Below the pieces are notes generated by a model. It was given only the letters and a program-made list of their open reading frames with translations. It searched no databases and was not told the origin of the DNA. This document shows, one piece after another, positions 11,953-24,473 of a stretch of 64,000 nt of DNA. Each line of letters opens with the position of its first letter. Positions within the stretch are counted from its first letter, which is position 1. The translations under genes and the position numbers were made by a program. The stretch lies in the NCBI GenBank assembly GCA_027943335.1, contig BSBK01008855.1:124001-188000 (forward strand). Direction: 5' to 3'. Source of the stretch: Chamaecyparis obtusa. Taxonomy: Eukaryota; Streptophyta; Pinopsida; Cupressales; Cupressaceae.

Positions 11953-13213
11953 TGTTGGATATTGTTGATGCATGGGTGGTGATTGAGACATTTAATATGT
12001 TTAATAACTACATTACTGAATGGGCATTCATACTATTGTCATTTGTGTTTTGTCACTGATGTCAACATATGTTTTTGAGAGAAGACCAGGCAGGTTATCA
12101 CAGTGTACAGACACTCTATAGATATTTCATATGCTGTGAAGTTAGACATGAGTTGAGATGAATGTTGTGATCTTACATCTAAGATTGCATCTTCAGATGT
12201 TTCATATTGCAAGAGATACAGATGGTTTAATGAAGACTGGTCATTGGACTATGATAGTGAGAATTGATAGAGTTAGTCTTTGGGTTTTTGGTATATCTTT
12301 CAAAAGACTTGGATTCAAGGTATGCGAGCTTGAAGAATGAAAGACATGGTACTAAAGGATGTTCATTGGTTAGCAAAAGGTACATAGTGATTGGTGATGT
12401 CATCTATGGCGTATGTTCTGGAGATGGTTTATTTAGAAGCTGACTCAGGAAAGGAAGCGTGTGTTTTGTTGTTTGGAAAACATGAATTAAGGATTTTGGT
12501 CCTTAATTGTTGTATTGTAGTCATTTTATACTTGTTCTAGATACTGTGTGTATCTTAGCAAGAGTTTATATAATCATTTGTATATTAGGAAAGCCTCATG
12601 GGCCAACCTGATCATGGTAAAATGTAATAAGGTATATATGTAGAGTCTTTTCTTTGGAAAAGACATGGATGGAATATATATGATATAGAGAGGTTGTGAA
12701 AGCCGTGAGCTTGTGTCCGCAACATGTAGAGTAGAGGCTTACTGGTGGACTTCATTGGAACTGATCAAGCAAAGACAATTTCTAGAAAACAATCCAAAAG
12801 ATTGTGTATTTCTTCATATACACCTATTGCGAACCAGTGAGTTTTGAAGGTGGATTTCACCTTCTTTGGGAAGTGAGCCTTGGGCAGTGAGCCCTATTTG
12901 TTCCTTGACTCCTAATAGGGTATGTCCTCTAACAAGGATTATGTACTGTAATGTTTCAATAAGCTCCTAATAGGGTTATATTTTCTAACATAGATTACTA
13001 TACTCTCAGTACATCATTTGTGGGTGCTAATTCCCACCAGGGTTTTTACCTTTAACATGGTTTCCCTGAAACCAAAATATTATGTTATTGAGTTGGCATT
13101 CATTGTGTTTATTGTTTCTGATATTGATGAGCTTAAAGTTTAAAGTTTAATATTCTATTATACAACTGATTCACCCCCCCTCTCAGTTGTATTGTGGACT
13201 TTTATTCCTAACA
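11953..13213 (+). repeat. Solo copia LTR inside the Gypsy-3 5' LTR
   Basis: Starts TGTTGGATATTG and ends TTATTCCTAACA, with flanks GTCTA (11948-11952) and GCCTA (13214-13218): a target duplication with one mismatch. The 3' LTR of Gypsy-3 lacks this segment, giving a natural empty site. The inside has LTR style only (splice-like AACAAGG and AACATGG phrases, no gag or pol). This fits recombination between the two LTRs of a former copia element. It carries a 10-bp perfect hairpin at 13160-13192. Confidence 0.87.
13160..13192 (+). other. C-loop hairpin near copia LTR 3' end (solo LTR)
   Basis: Stem ATACAACTGA (13160-13169) pairs perfectly with TCAGTTGTAT (13183-13192) around the loop TTCACCCCCCCTC. 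It lies 21 nt before the LTR end. Equivalent hairpins with different stems occur in the other copia LTRs of this window. Confidence 0.65.
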
Positions 13214-13960
13214 GCCTACGACACTTGGTCGACACTTGGTCGACACTAGTGCTCGGTGATGCCTGGCATGCTTGGTTATTTCAATGTTTCTTGGTAGTTT
13301 TGGTTTATTGACTGGAGATTTGTGTGATTTTTTGGGCCAACTTGGTGCATTTATTGTTGGTAGCTATTGTTACAGGCTGACATGTTGAATTAAATATTTG
13401 TAAGGCTATTTTGAAGCTGACTTGTATAACATTTAATATTTGTTTGTAGGAGTTAAGGGTTTCATCCAGCTGACTTGTGGCTGATGATTAGTATTTATAG
13501 GATGTTTGGGTAGATGTTTAGGGGGGATGACTTGGAAGACTTAGGAGTCAGATTTGAGGTTTTGAAAGCTGGGGTTGGTGAATTTGTGGAAAATATCTTG
13601 CATGATCTTCTAGATCAGATTGTTATCTGATAGTTTCTAGTTGCAAAGCTAGTGGTTTGTATACTTGGCGACAAGGAGATTGCTTGGAGGCTTGTGAGCT
13701 CAAGTTTAGATCTGCCTTAGTGTTTCCATCAGTTGTTGATTGTTTCAAAGCTGAACTAGCTAAGATTGTATTGGATCTATGTGGATCTTGAAGAACTTGT
13801 TTCTATTTGTAATTGGTCTTAACCCAAAAGGCCTTATAGTTGGGCATGCTAATGAAAATTTATTTGAAACAACTTGTGTTGAGTTTTCCACTGTGTAATT
13901 CTAAAGCTACAAGGCTAGATTGTCCTTAATTGGATCCTCCCTACCTTAGTCTGTGTCAGG

Positions 13961-13972
13961 TGGTATCAGAGT
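13961..13972 (+). other. Primer-binding site, initiator tRNA-Met type (Gypsy-3)
   Basis: TGGTATCAGAGT two bases after the 5' LTR; 11 of 12 bases match the usual site. Confidence 0.82.
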
Positions 13973-14208
13973 GAGAGTTGATCTTGTGGAGAGAAGGTTG
14001 ACCTAGCAAGGTTGATCTTGCAAAGTTGATCTTGTTGGTGAAGAGATCGTATGATTTGGGTTACAGATCCATGGCACTAAACTTGTGGATCTTGCCCTAG
14101 TTGTTTGTGCAAGGTGGTAGGTTGAGATCTGACTTGCATACAACTTGGAGATTGCCACAAGGTGGTTGGTGTAGGGTTTGTTGCAGAGGGTTTCTCTTAT
14201 CTTTAAGG

Positions 14209-15945
14209 ATGCCTTTGAGAAGATTGGACCCTAGAGTACTTGTTGATCTCTGTGATACTATGGAATCTAGGATTACAGAGAAGGTGAAATCATATTTTAG
14301 ATCTGAGATGGAGTTGATGAAGAATGACATGGTCAATGAGATCATGAGAGTTGTTGCTAGTTTACCTTGAAATGTTGGTACTAAATATGGTTATGAGGAG
14401 GCTGCTAAAAAATTTGAACATGCTGGATCTAGTGGCGATGACCGGAGGGATAGATCTAGTGAAGATAGAACTGCTCAGTTGCCTAGATCAGGAGCTCGTT
14501 TAAGTAGTAGTTATCACATGGAAGTTTATACTTTCTCTGGTACCTTGAAGCCCGAGAACTTGATTGATTGGATTGGGGAACTTGAAGATTTATTTGAGCT
14601 GGAAGAAATTGAAGATCCTCTTTGGGTGAGATTAGCACAGACAAAGTTGAAAGGACATGCTGCTCTTTGGTGGAAATAACTACAAAGAGATAGAGAATAT
14701 GAAGGTGAAATGAAGATCAATCGGTGGAGGTTTATGGTGACAAAATTGAAAGCTAAGTTCATACCTCCTGACTATGAGCTTGACTTGTTTATGAAGTTGG
14801 AGAATCTAAAACAGAAGGATTTGTCTATTGAAGATTACGCTGAGGAGTTCTACAAACTTACTATTTGGTTTGGACACCAAGAGCTTGGTAAGGAAAAGGT
14901 AGCTTGGAATGTGAATGGTTTGAGATTCAATATTTAGGATGAGCTTGGTATGCTAAAGATTGATTCTATTGAAGATGCTTATCAATATGCTCTGAAGGTA
15001 GAAGATAAGTTGAAGAGGAAACAACATAGTAATCCTTGAGGGAAAGAAAAGGTTGATCACTCGGTGAAGGATAAACCAACTCATGCAGAAGATGAACTGA
15101 AACCTGTGGAATCAAAGAAGAAGATAGGTAGAGTTATCTTTAAGGGTACTTTCTATAACTATGGAGAGGAAGGACACCATTCTTTTGAGTGTACACAGAA
15201 GAAGTTTGGTGACTGACAAATTGCTGTGGTGAATGAGAATGAATCTAAATCTAAGAACTTGCTACTTCGGTGAACATTTCTTGGTACAAAGGAGGAACCT
15301 TGTCAAAGGAGTAACTTGTTTAGGACCCGATGCAAGTCTGGAGGTAAACTTTGTGATTTTATTGTTGATAGTGGCAGTATTGATAACCTTGTTGCTGAGG
15401 ACATGGTTCAGAAACTTGGGCTGAATAGAATGAAGCATCCTTGTCCTTATAGGATTGGTTGGTTGCAAGATGTTCATGCTCTAGAAGTAAGAGAACAATG
15501 CTTTATTGATGTTTAGATTGGCTAGTGTAAGGATATTGTGTTATGTGACATTTTGAAGATGAATAGTTGTGATATATTGCTTGGTAGACCTTGGCAATAT
15601 GATTTCAAAGCTATGTATGACTGTGTCAAAAATATGTTTACTGTTGAGAAAGATGACAACAAGTTTTCCCTGATGCCTTTGCTAGATACAACACTCAAAA
15701 GGAGAAGCCTAAATATTGGTAGATAAGTTGAGTAGGTAGATCCAGAGAAAATGAATGATCATTATGGAGGAAAGACCCATGTATTATCGAGGAAAGACTT
15801 GAAGAGACGGAGAAAGCTGAAGTGGAAGAGTATGCAAACCGAAAAGGTGGAGGACTTGTATGTGAAGAACCAGTTTGGGGTTTATGTGTTGAATCCTGGA
15901 AGATGTTCTTCTCACATATGAACATCTTTTCAAACCTGGGGTGTC
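14209..15945 (+). pseudogene. Gypsy-3 gag-protease, single frame with stops
   Basis: From the ATG at 14209 (MPLRRLDPRVLVDLCD) one frame runs to the 3' LTR. It is broken by stops, including TGA after ASLP, TAA after ALWWK, TAG after LRFNI, and later ones near 15038, 15215, 15270, 15514, 15722 and 15919. In order: a charged N-terminus; gag core (TFSGTLKPENLIDWIGELED and KLKGHAALWWK); a gag C-terminal helix; a CCHC-like knuckle at about 15148-15192 with one Cys replaced by Tyr or Asn; protease with IVDSGSIDNLV near 15361; and the protease C-terminal LLGRPWQYD block. It stops there, with a Lys-rich tail of about 70 codons before the LTR. The reverse transcriptase expected next is absent. Confidence 0.87.
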
Positions 15946-16831
15946 TGATGTAGGGGCATTCTAGGTACTCGGTGAATCTACATGGGAAGTGTGTATTTGG
16001 CTGAAGTTACTCGGTTGCAGCCTTGACCGACAGTCTCGGTCATTGAAGGAACTTGATAATCTCTAGCACTTAGTGAAAGTGTTACTTGGTGTTTCCTGTG
16101 GTGCTCAATCGACATTGGTGCTCTGCGATGCCTGACATGCTCGATTATTTCACTGTTGCTCGGTAGTTCTGGTTTACCGACTGAAGTTCTATGTGACTTG
16201 TTGGGCTGACTTGGTGCATTTATTGTTGGTAGCTATTGTTATAGGCTTACATGTTAAATTAAATATTTGTAAGGCTATTTTGAAGCTGACTTGTATGGCA
16301 TTTAATATTTTTTTGTAGGAGTTAAGGGTTTCATCCAGCTGACTTGTGGCTAATGATTAGTATTTATAGGATGTTTGGGTAGATGTTTAGGGGGGGATGA
16401 CTTGGAAGACTTAGGAGTCAGTTCTGAGGTTCTGAAAGATGGAATTGGAAAAGTTGCGAAAAAGATCTTGCATGATTTTGTAGATTATATTGTTATCTGA
16501 TAGTTTCTAGTTGCAAAGCTAGTGGTTTGTACACTTGGAGACAAGGAGATTTCTTGGAGGCTTGCGAGCTCAAGTTTAGATCTGCCTTAGGGTTTCTATC
16601 AGTTGTTGATTGTTTCAAAGTTGAACTAGCTAAGATTGTATTGGATATGTGTGGATCTTGAAGAACTTATTTCTATTTGTAATTGGCCCTAACTCGAAAG
16701 GCCTTACAGTCGGGCATGTTAATAAAAATTGATTTGAAACATCTTGTTGTGTTGAGTTTTCCGCTATGTAATTCTGAAGCTGCAAGGCTAGATTGTCCTT
16801 AATTGGATCCTCCTTGCCTTGGTCTATGTCA
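15946..16831 (+). repeat. Gypsy-3 3' LTR
   Basis: 886 bp, starts TGATGTAGGGGCATTCTAGG and ends CTATGTCA, followed by the CATGG target duplication. It lacks the solo copia LTR found in the 5' copy. Confidence 0.9.
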
Positions 16832-16836
16832 CATGG

Positions 16837-18268
16837 AATGACTACTCAAGGTCATGATCAAGTAACTACATTTGATGATTTTAGTCAAAGAGTGATAGAT
16901 AGATTTAATCTCAAGGATGATGAAGAGTATTTTAAAGAATTGTCAAAGTTGAGACAAACCAAATCAGTTAATGAGAATGTAGAAGAATTTCAAAAAGTGG
17001 ATGTTATGGTACCTGATATGAGTGGAAAGAGGATTATTTATCTTTTCCTTGATGGTTTGGAAGATTCTATTAAGGGCTTGGTTAAGGCTTTCTCACCCTC
17101 AACCTTACAAGAAGCTATCAAAAGAAGTTTGTAGCTTAAAACTTGTGTACCTATGAAACTAGTCACTAATAAAAAAACCCCCAAATCTTTGGCAACATAA
17201 GGGAAATTTTTAGAAAAATAATTTTCCAACACTACCACCAAAGAATGTGACAAATGTGACAAAGAAGAAGGTATATGAAGAGACTATGAGTGAACTACGA
17301 AGGAAAAGAACTTTGTTTCACTTGTAGAGAGCCATGGGTTCTAGGACACAGATGTTTGGGGAAAGCTCAAGTGCACTATATTGAGGTTGCTTCAAAATTT
17401 GATTCAGATGAGCATGAGGAATTTTATGAGACTAAGGAGGAGGAAGAAGAAGTGAAAGAAAAAGAAATCATCAAGGGTGGCACTTTGGAAACATTATCAG
17501 GAGTCCCAAGATACAATCCATTTTGAATTCAAGGGGTATTAGTAGGGAAAAGGTTGACAGTTATTCTTGATAGTGGGGAAACTCACAACTTTATTGATGA
17601 GGGATTTGTCATGAAAAGAGGGCTTAAAGAAGAAGATTTTGAGGGATTCAATGTTACTGTAGTTGATAGATTCACTATGCCTTGCACACGGGTGGTGAAA
17701 TAACTCAGGATGACTTTAGGAGATTATGAGCTATGTGATGACTTCTATGTCATTGGCATTGGGGAAAAAAATCTTGTATTGGGTGTTCAATGGTTGCACT
17801 CTATTGGAGTCTATTACATGAACCATCAAACTATGGAGTTCAAATTTCACTCCAATGGGAAAGAAGTCATATTGAGAGGCTTATCGAATGGAGCACCTAG
17901 GGTGGTCACTGCAAAGAGGATGGAGAGGTATTTTCAAAGAGGACAAGTAGCATGGGTAGTAGGAGTCATTATCCACCCAACAAGATCTTCAAAGAATCAA
18001 GGTAATTTCCATTTTGAAATTCAGAATATCCTTGATAAGCATAGTATAGTTTTCAATTATTTCCCTCTAGGATTACCACCAGATAGAGGTTTTGAGCATG
18101 TTATAGAGTTAGAATAGGGTGCCAAACTAGTTATAACCACTCCATACCACCATTAAAGAGGTTACAAGGAAGAAATAGAAAAAACTATTAAGGAACTCTT
18201 GGACATGGGATTCATAAGGCCTAGCTTTAGTCCATTTGCATCATCTGTCGTACTTGTCAAGAAAAAGG
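16837..18268 (+). pseudogene. Gypsy-2 gag C-terminus, protease and start of reverse transcriptase
   Basis: Resumes the frame cut at 11780. It contains the gag core (TTFDDFSQRVIDRFNLKD; LFLDGLEDSIKG); a frameshift and stops after 17132; the knuckle CFTCREPWVLGHRC at 17314-17355; an acidic spacer; protease with LDSGETHNF (DSG at 17569-17577); the protease C-terminus VLGVQWLHSIG; and the first reverse transcriptase block (FPLGLPPDRGFEHVIELE, then [18 protein letters not shown]). It stops at 18268 where Copia-B was inserted into the codon run that continues at 25962 with DGTMGMCIDYRDLNKK. Confidence 0.9.
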
Positions 18269-19756
18269 TGTTAGAATAACTGAGAGGGGGGTGAATCCGT
18301 TATCCAGTGTCCCAAAACAATATGTATAATCCAAAAAAAATTCTTCAACTTCTGCTACTTGATAAACATAAAATATTTTCACTATCTATGTTTTTACCAA
18401 TTGTCAGTCTAAAACTTATAGTAGTTACCAATCAAATCTAACATGTAATATGCAAAGTATGATAACAAACAAATATCACAATCAAAACATAACACAAGAG
18501 ATTTAACATGGAAACCCTATGAAGGGAAAAACCACCTGGGACTAGCAACCCAAAAATTGTTCACTCTTCTGAACTAAGGTTGGTGAAGACCGAACCTTGT
18601 TAAAGGTTTATAAACACACTATTAGGTGTGACCTTGTTAGAGGATTTTAGACCAGAAGTTATCGTCCAACTAGTAGTCACTCTGGGGTTGACAAGATAAC
18701 AATGTTCACTCTATGAATGAAACATCAAAAAACTTTCTTAGTCCACTCAGTTAAGAGATTTGACTATGTAAAATGGTTAAATATGTAACAGTAGATGATC
18801 TGCCTTGAAACAACTTCAATTACAGTTTACAGATCAATGTTCAGCTCATTCAAATCTTTCTGATCAATATACCACTTCAGATTCAATACTATATCAACTT
18901 ACTATTTGTTGGTAATTACTCTCTGTAGCTCAGTAATTGTTCTGTAGCTCGGTTCTTATTAACCAGTATGATCAGAATGCATGAAAACATGTTCACGTGA
19001 TAATTCTGTAGTATCTTCTTCTTCCAGCTTCTTTCAATAATGAAACCAATGTCTCTTATATAGATGAGTAAATCATTTTCTTTTCCTCCATTAGATTTTT
19101 CCGCTTAATCTTATTCATTTATTTTGCCGCTTTAAGCTTCTTCGATTGATGTTTCATGAACACGTTTCAATCTACTCCATTAGATCCTTCTTGAATTATG
19201 TTAGCCATCGATCTTCATAACAAACCTTATCTATTACCTCGATTTCATACACTTTACAGCTCATTAGTTTATCAGCTAAAATGATCATTCAATTCCTTTC
19301 TATTTTTCTTAGTTAATAAAGAAATGTGTCAGTAAGCACAAGCTCGGTTAACACTACGCTCGGTATACACTATGTTCCGTCAGTGTATACTGGAATGCTT
19401 TATTTATCGACAATACTACTTTGTGTATTTCAGCTCTATTCTTCATCATAGATGAATGCAACATAATAAAGTCAATTTCATCAAGTCATAGACTCATCAA
19501 CAAGTTACTCAGTGTATTCCTTATCCTCATCTAGCATATACATCTTCCTCATGTAGATATTTTTGTTCTTCATCTCTTTCTCCTTTATTCAAATGTGTCA
19601 GTATAGCAACTTACAAGATAAGTATTGTCAAGCTAGTTGACATCAATGACAACATAATAATGATTTAATCATCTTGCATATCTAATCAAAAACTCCTTAG
19701 TGATCTTTCAATCACATATTCTTCATTCAGTATTCTAAATCAGTTGTAGTTTATCA
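18269..19756 (-). repeat. Copia-B 3' LTR
   Basis: 1,488 bp. The plus-strand left end is TGTTAGAATAACTGAGAGG; the right end is GTAGTTTATCA. A minus-strand TATATAAG box lies at 19055-19062. The C-loop hairpin lies at 18276-18303 (7 of 8 stem positions paired). Confidence 0.92.
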
Positions 19757-19770
19757 ATCTCTCCCTTTGG
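19757..19770 (-). other. Polypurine tract (Copia-B)
   Basis: On the minus strand AAAGGGAGAGAT ends directly at the 3' LTR, the expected primer for plus-strand DNA. The rest of 19771-20223 is 3' untranslated sequence with a second AAAGGGAGAGA-like tract near 19993. Confidence 0.75.
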
Positions 19771-20223
19771 CATTAATGGCAACTCAAGTAATATGAAATT
19801 TACCATACACATACCAAACATATATTCTACAACTCTTTGATCAAATGTTGTGCAATGTAAGCTCTCCCTAGCTTAATATGTTTAATCATTATGTTACTAA
19901 ACAACATTAAAAAAAATACAGTTTTGACATTGTCTCCCTTAGGTAGTTCTCATCGATGCATATCTCTCTCTTTCCTTTTCATATTATTTATCTCTCCCTT
20001 TGACAACAATGCCAAAGAAAAAAATAAATAATCAGCTCTTGTAGTAGCTAAGTAACTCTCTGTTGTCCAATACAATCTTTGTATCTTTGTATATTGATAT
20101 CCCAATCTGTTTCAATTTCTCAAACTTAATCACAACCTTGAACAATATCCAAATTGTGAACTATGCTCCATCAACATGTGTGATCATCTGATAAGTGTAA
20201 GCTGATGCAACATCCAGATCACA

Positions 20224-23200
20224 TTAGTGATCGATAGATAGGGGATGGACCCCAAGTCTAGTCCTCAAGTATTCAAATGTGTCCTTCGGTAGAGGCTTTG
20301 TAAAGATATCTGCAAGTTGTTCTTTAGATGTAACAAATTCTAAATTCACTTGCTTCTCTTGCACTTGTTCTCTTAAGTAGTGATACTTAATTGATATATG
20401 CTTTGTCTTAGAGTGCATCATTAGATTCTATGAAATATTGATAGCACTTATGTTGTCATAGTATATAATCACCAGGTCAGTGATTACCTCATTCATTCCT
20501 TCCAACACTTGCTTGATATATGCAGTGTTTGAGCAATTAGTAGTAGCAGCAACATACTCTACTTTAGCTGTAGACTAAGAAATACAAGCCTAATTTTTAC
20601 TTTTCTAGGTTACAAGTCTTTCACCAAAGAAGAATGCTCCTTCGGTGGTGCATTTTTTGTCATCCACATTTCCAGCCCAATCAGCATCGGTATAAACCTT
20701 CAACTCAAACTTACCTTCCTTAGGATACCATAATCCATAATCCTCTATCATTTTTAGGTATCTTAAGATCCTTTTAGTAGCAATCATGTGTGATTCTCTA
20801 GGATTAGCAAAAAATCTAGCAACAATTCCCACAGCATGTGCTATATCTGGTCTACTGTGAACTGCATACATTAGCTTACCAATCATGGGTCGGTAAAGTG
20901 TCTAGTTTACCTCTGTAGTTTCATCTTCCTTAGTTAGTTTACATCTAGTAGTCATCAATGTTCCCACAGGTTTATCATCTTCCATGCCAAATGTCTTCAA
21001 GACTTCCTTTATGTACTTGGATTGTGTGATGAATATCCCATCACTCTACTGAATCACTTGTAATCTGAGAAATAATTTAATTTCTCAGAACATAGACATT
21101 TCAAACTCATTCCTCATGTCATCAAAAAATGCTTTACATACATGATCTTGACCTCCAAAAATAATATCATCAACAAAAATTTCAGCAATAAGAATAGTGT
21201 CATCAGTATCACCTTTCATGTACAAATTTCTATTTTCACTGGTTCTTACAAATCCAATACTTAACAAGTAAGTATGCAGCCTTTCATACCATGCTCTTGG
21301 TGCTTGCTTCAAACCATATAAAGCTTTGTGTAATCTACATACCATGTTTATGTTGTTTGGATCAACGAATCCTTCAGGTTGTTCTATGTAGACCTCTTCT
21401 TCAAGTATACCATTTAGAAATGCTAACTTCACATCCATTTGATAAACCTTAAATTTCTTGTGTGTAGCATATGCAAGTAGCATTCTAAATCCTTCCAATC
21501 TAGAAACAGGTGAAAATGTCTCACCATAGTCAATGCCTTATTCTTGTGCATATCCCTTGCATACCAATCTTGCTTTATTTCTTGTCACTTCACCATTTTC
21601 ATTCAGTTTGTTTCTAAATATCCATTTAGTACCGATAACATTCTTATCTTTAGGTTGGGGTACTAAGGACCAAGTTTTGTTCTTCTCTATTTGTTCTATT
21701 TCCTCTTTCATTGCATTAACCCATTCTCGATTCTCTAATGCAACTTTCACATTCTTTGGTTCAAATTCATAAAATAGACATGTACCTTGTCTTGTTTTGC
21801 TTCTAGTCTGCATGCTAGCTTGTATGTCTCCAATAATCTGTGTCTTAGGATGATGTCTTATGATGAAACTAGAAATTACTTGGTTTCTCAATTCTTGTTC
21901 ATCCTGTTCAGGTTCATGTGCTTTCTCGATAGCACCATCTTGTTCATCGGTTTCCCTTTCTTGTTCCTCAGGTTATTTTCTGGTTGACCGGTTATCATAG
22001 GTTGTGACTTTGGTAGATAATTAGGAAGTTCAATGTAAGTGAATCTACCATAGTCTTCTAGTTCCTTTCTTTCTTTTGTGTTCTTTTCATCAAACTCATC
22101 AAAATGAACATTAGTACTTTCAATCATCTTATTTGTAACCTTATTCAAACATTTGTATACTCTACTCTTAGTAGAATATCCTAAGAATATTCCTTCATCA
22201 CCTTTAGAATCAAATTTCCCATTTCTCTCATCTTTCAGAATAAAACATTTGCTTCCAAAAATCCTGAAATAACTTACAGTAGGTTTGTGTCCAAACCATA
22301 GTTCACAAGGTGTCCGATTGGTGTCCTTTAGTTGTACTTGGTTAAGCACATATACAGCTGTACTAATAGCTTCTCTCCAATGTGTCTGATCAACATTCTT
22401 TTGTATCATCAGTGTTCTAGCACAGTCAATGATTGACATGTTCCTTCTTTTAGCAATCCCATTCTACTGAGGTGTTCTTGGTGCAGAGACTTGTCTCTTA
22501 ATACCATGCTCATTATAGAAATTAGTAAATTCATCAGAGATAAATTCACCTTCTCTATCAGATCTTAAGCACTTAATTTCTTTACCAGTCTCTTTTTCTA
22601 CCTTTGCCTTATACCACTTAAACATCTTAAATGCTTCAGATTTCTCTTTCAAGAACATAACAGTCATCAGTCTAGTATAGTCATAAAAAAAAGAATAAAA
22701 TATCTATCACCATAATAGCTCTAAGCTCTCATAGGACCACATAGGTCATTATGAACCAACTCAAGTATCTTCTTTTTTGAGTAGTCTTTTCTCTTAAAAC
22801 TAGACTTAGTCATCTTACCTTTCTGACATTCATGACACATTGCATGATCTGGTTTTGATAAGTTAGGAAACCCTCTAACTCTTTTCTTCTTACTAATCTT
22901 GATCATGTTATCAAAGTTCACATGGCATAACCTTTTATGCCACAACCATGCATCTTCATCCTTCATTAATAAAAAAGAAGACTGATCAATATCAAGATAA
23001 AATATATTACCTCTGGATTGTGTACCAGTTCCAACAAGTCTTCCTCCATCATCATAGATTCTTACCTTTCTACTTTCAAAAGAAAGTTGGTGGCTTGAGT
23101 TATTCAGTTGTGCCACACTTAACAAATTATAGTTTAGTCCATCTACCCAGTATGCATTTTCACATTTTATTCTATCATTAATCATTAGTGAGCCTTTACC

Positions 23201-24430
23201 TCTTACCATACAGGGTGCATCATTTCCCATCCTTACAGATCCTCCATCATATTCATCAAGTAGATCAAATTTCTCTATATCACCAGTCATATGATGTGTA
23301 CAACCGCTGTCTATGATCCATGTATCATTTCTACTTATTTTAGAGATTAGTGCTATTTCTTCATGCTTCTCTTCTTCCTTTGAATCATCTTTCATAGCAA
23401 CAAATACTACTTCCACATCATCATCAGTGTTAGATTTAGATTCAAATTCTTCATCTATGTAACATATCTTTTTCCCTTTGTTATAGATATCTTAGTTATC
23501 TTTGTTGTTGTGTCGATAGCCTCTGTTGACTCTTCTCCCATAGCTTCCTTCAGATCGATCTTTGGATCTATCATCATCTTTCTTATTCGGACATCTAGCA
23601 ATGATGTGACTAACTTCTTTACAATTAAAACATGCTAAGGGTAGCTTGCCTCTATACCTTCCCTTACCTTTGGGCAATCTTCTGGCCATAAGAGCTTCAA
23701 GTTCATCAAGTTCATCATCGGTATTACTATCACTATCATTATTCTTATCATTCCTGCTACTAGACTTACCAATCTTCAAAGAGGACATGAAAGTGGATTA
23801 AAAAAAAAGTACAACACTGTTGTCAAAGTTATTCAATTCAAAGGTTGTAAGCTTACCAATTAGTGTGTCCAGAGTAAGGTTGAATGTAGCCCTTGTTTCA
23901 TGAATTGCAGAGACCCTGATTGCATAAGTTGGCAGAAAAGTTATGAGAATCTTTCTTATCATTGTTTCATTGTCAATAACTCCATTGGATGCTCTAATAG
24001 AATGTACTACCTCTTTTAGTCTATTTGTGTATTGCACAATGTTCTCACCTTCTTTCATCTTCATATCATCAAATTGACCTTTTAGGCTTTCTGCTCTGGC
24101 TCTCTTAACATTCACATCTCCACTTGATATTAGAGTCAGTTTATCCCACATGGCTTTGGCAGATGTGCATCCCTTAATGTCTTCAAATTTGGCATCGGTA
24201 CAGGTAGCAACAAGTTCCATCATAGTAATATTGTGTTCATGCTTGTCTTTTAGTTAATTAAGTATCACGGGACCTGGTGTTGGTTCAATGTAGCCATTCT
24301 CCATCAGTTCTAGTGTAGAATTTCCAATTCCAAATATGTGCAACTTCATCCGGCTTTTCCATACTGTGAAGTTCTCTTTGTTCAACTTTGGCACTTCCCT
24401 CTTATACAGCTTGTGACCTTTTTGCTGGAG
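20224..24430 (-). pseudogene. Copia-B gag-pol, broken
   Basis: Read on the minus strand. Gag has no clear ATG (KLYKREVPKLNKENF region near 24400) and continues with a gag core (24223-23798) and a CCHC knuckle CFNCKEVSHIIARC near 23630-23590. Then come protease with WIIDSGCTHHMTGD near 23320; the pre-integrase block LWHKRLCHVNFDN; integrase (22760-21890), with stops at about 22465 and 22680; reverse transcriptase (21891-21085), with WSLVPQPKDKNVIGTKW, YQMDVKLAFLNG and the FVDDIIFGG catalytic box near 21170; and RNase H (YTDADWAGNVDDKK, then the tail ending PLPKDTFEYLRTRLG). About a dozen stops and a few shifts break it. The gag stop codons are again largely TAG or TGA. Confidence 0.9.
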
Positions 24431-24459
24431 TCCTTAAAACTCTATTCTAAGAAACTGAA

Positions 24460-24471
24460 GCTCTGATACGA
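24460..24471 (-). other. Primer-binding site, initiator tRNA-Met type (Copia-B)
   Basis: On the minus strand TCGTATCAGAGC, one mismatch to the usual TGGTATCAGAGC, two bases inside the 5' LTR. Confidence 0.75.
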
Positions 24472-24473
24472 AT

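Larger units (their letters stand above)
11781..13958 (+). repeat. Gypsy-3 5' LTR, interrupted
   Basis: Matches 15946-16831 on both sides of a 1,261-bp insertion. Without the insertion and one target copy it is about 912 bp. It ends CTGTGTCA directly before GG and the primer-binding site. Confidence 0.88.
11781..16831 (+). mobile_element. Gypsy-3: non-autonomous gag-protease gypsy element
   Basis: Bounded by perfect CATGG duplications (11776-11780, 16832-16836) inside Gypsy-2 gag. The LTRs start TGATGTAGGGGCATTCTAGG and end near TGTCA. The 5' LTR is enlarged by a solo copia LTR. After the tRNA-Met-type site there is only gag, a CCHC-like knuckle and a protease; a short tail then runs straight into the 3' LTR. 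No reverse transcriptase, RNase H or integrase is present. Since it carries a clean target duplication, the simplest reading is that it inserted in this reduced form using enzymes from a relative. The LTRs differ by about 12% over the first 95 bp by eye. Confidence 0.9.
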
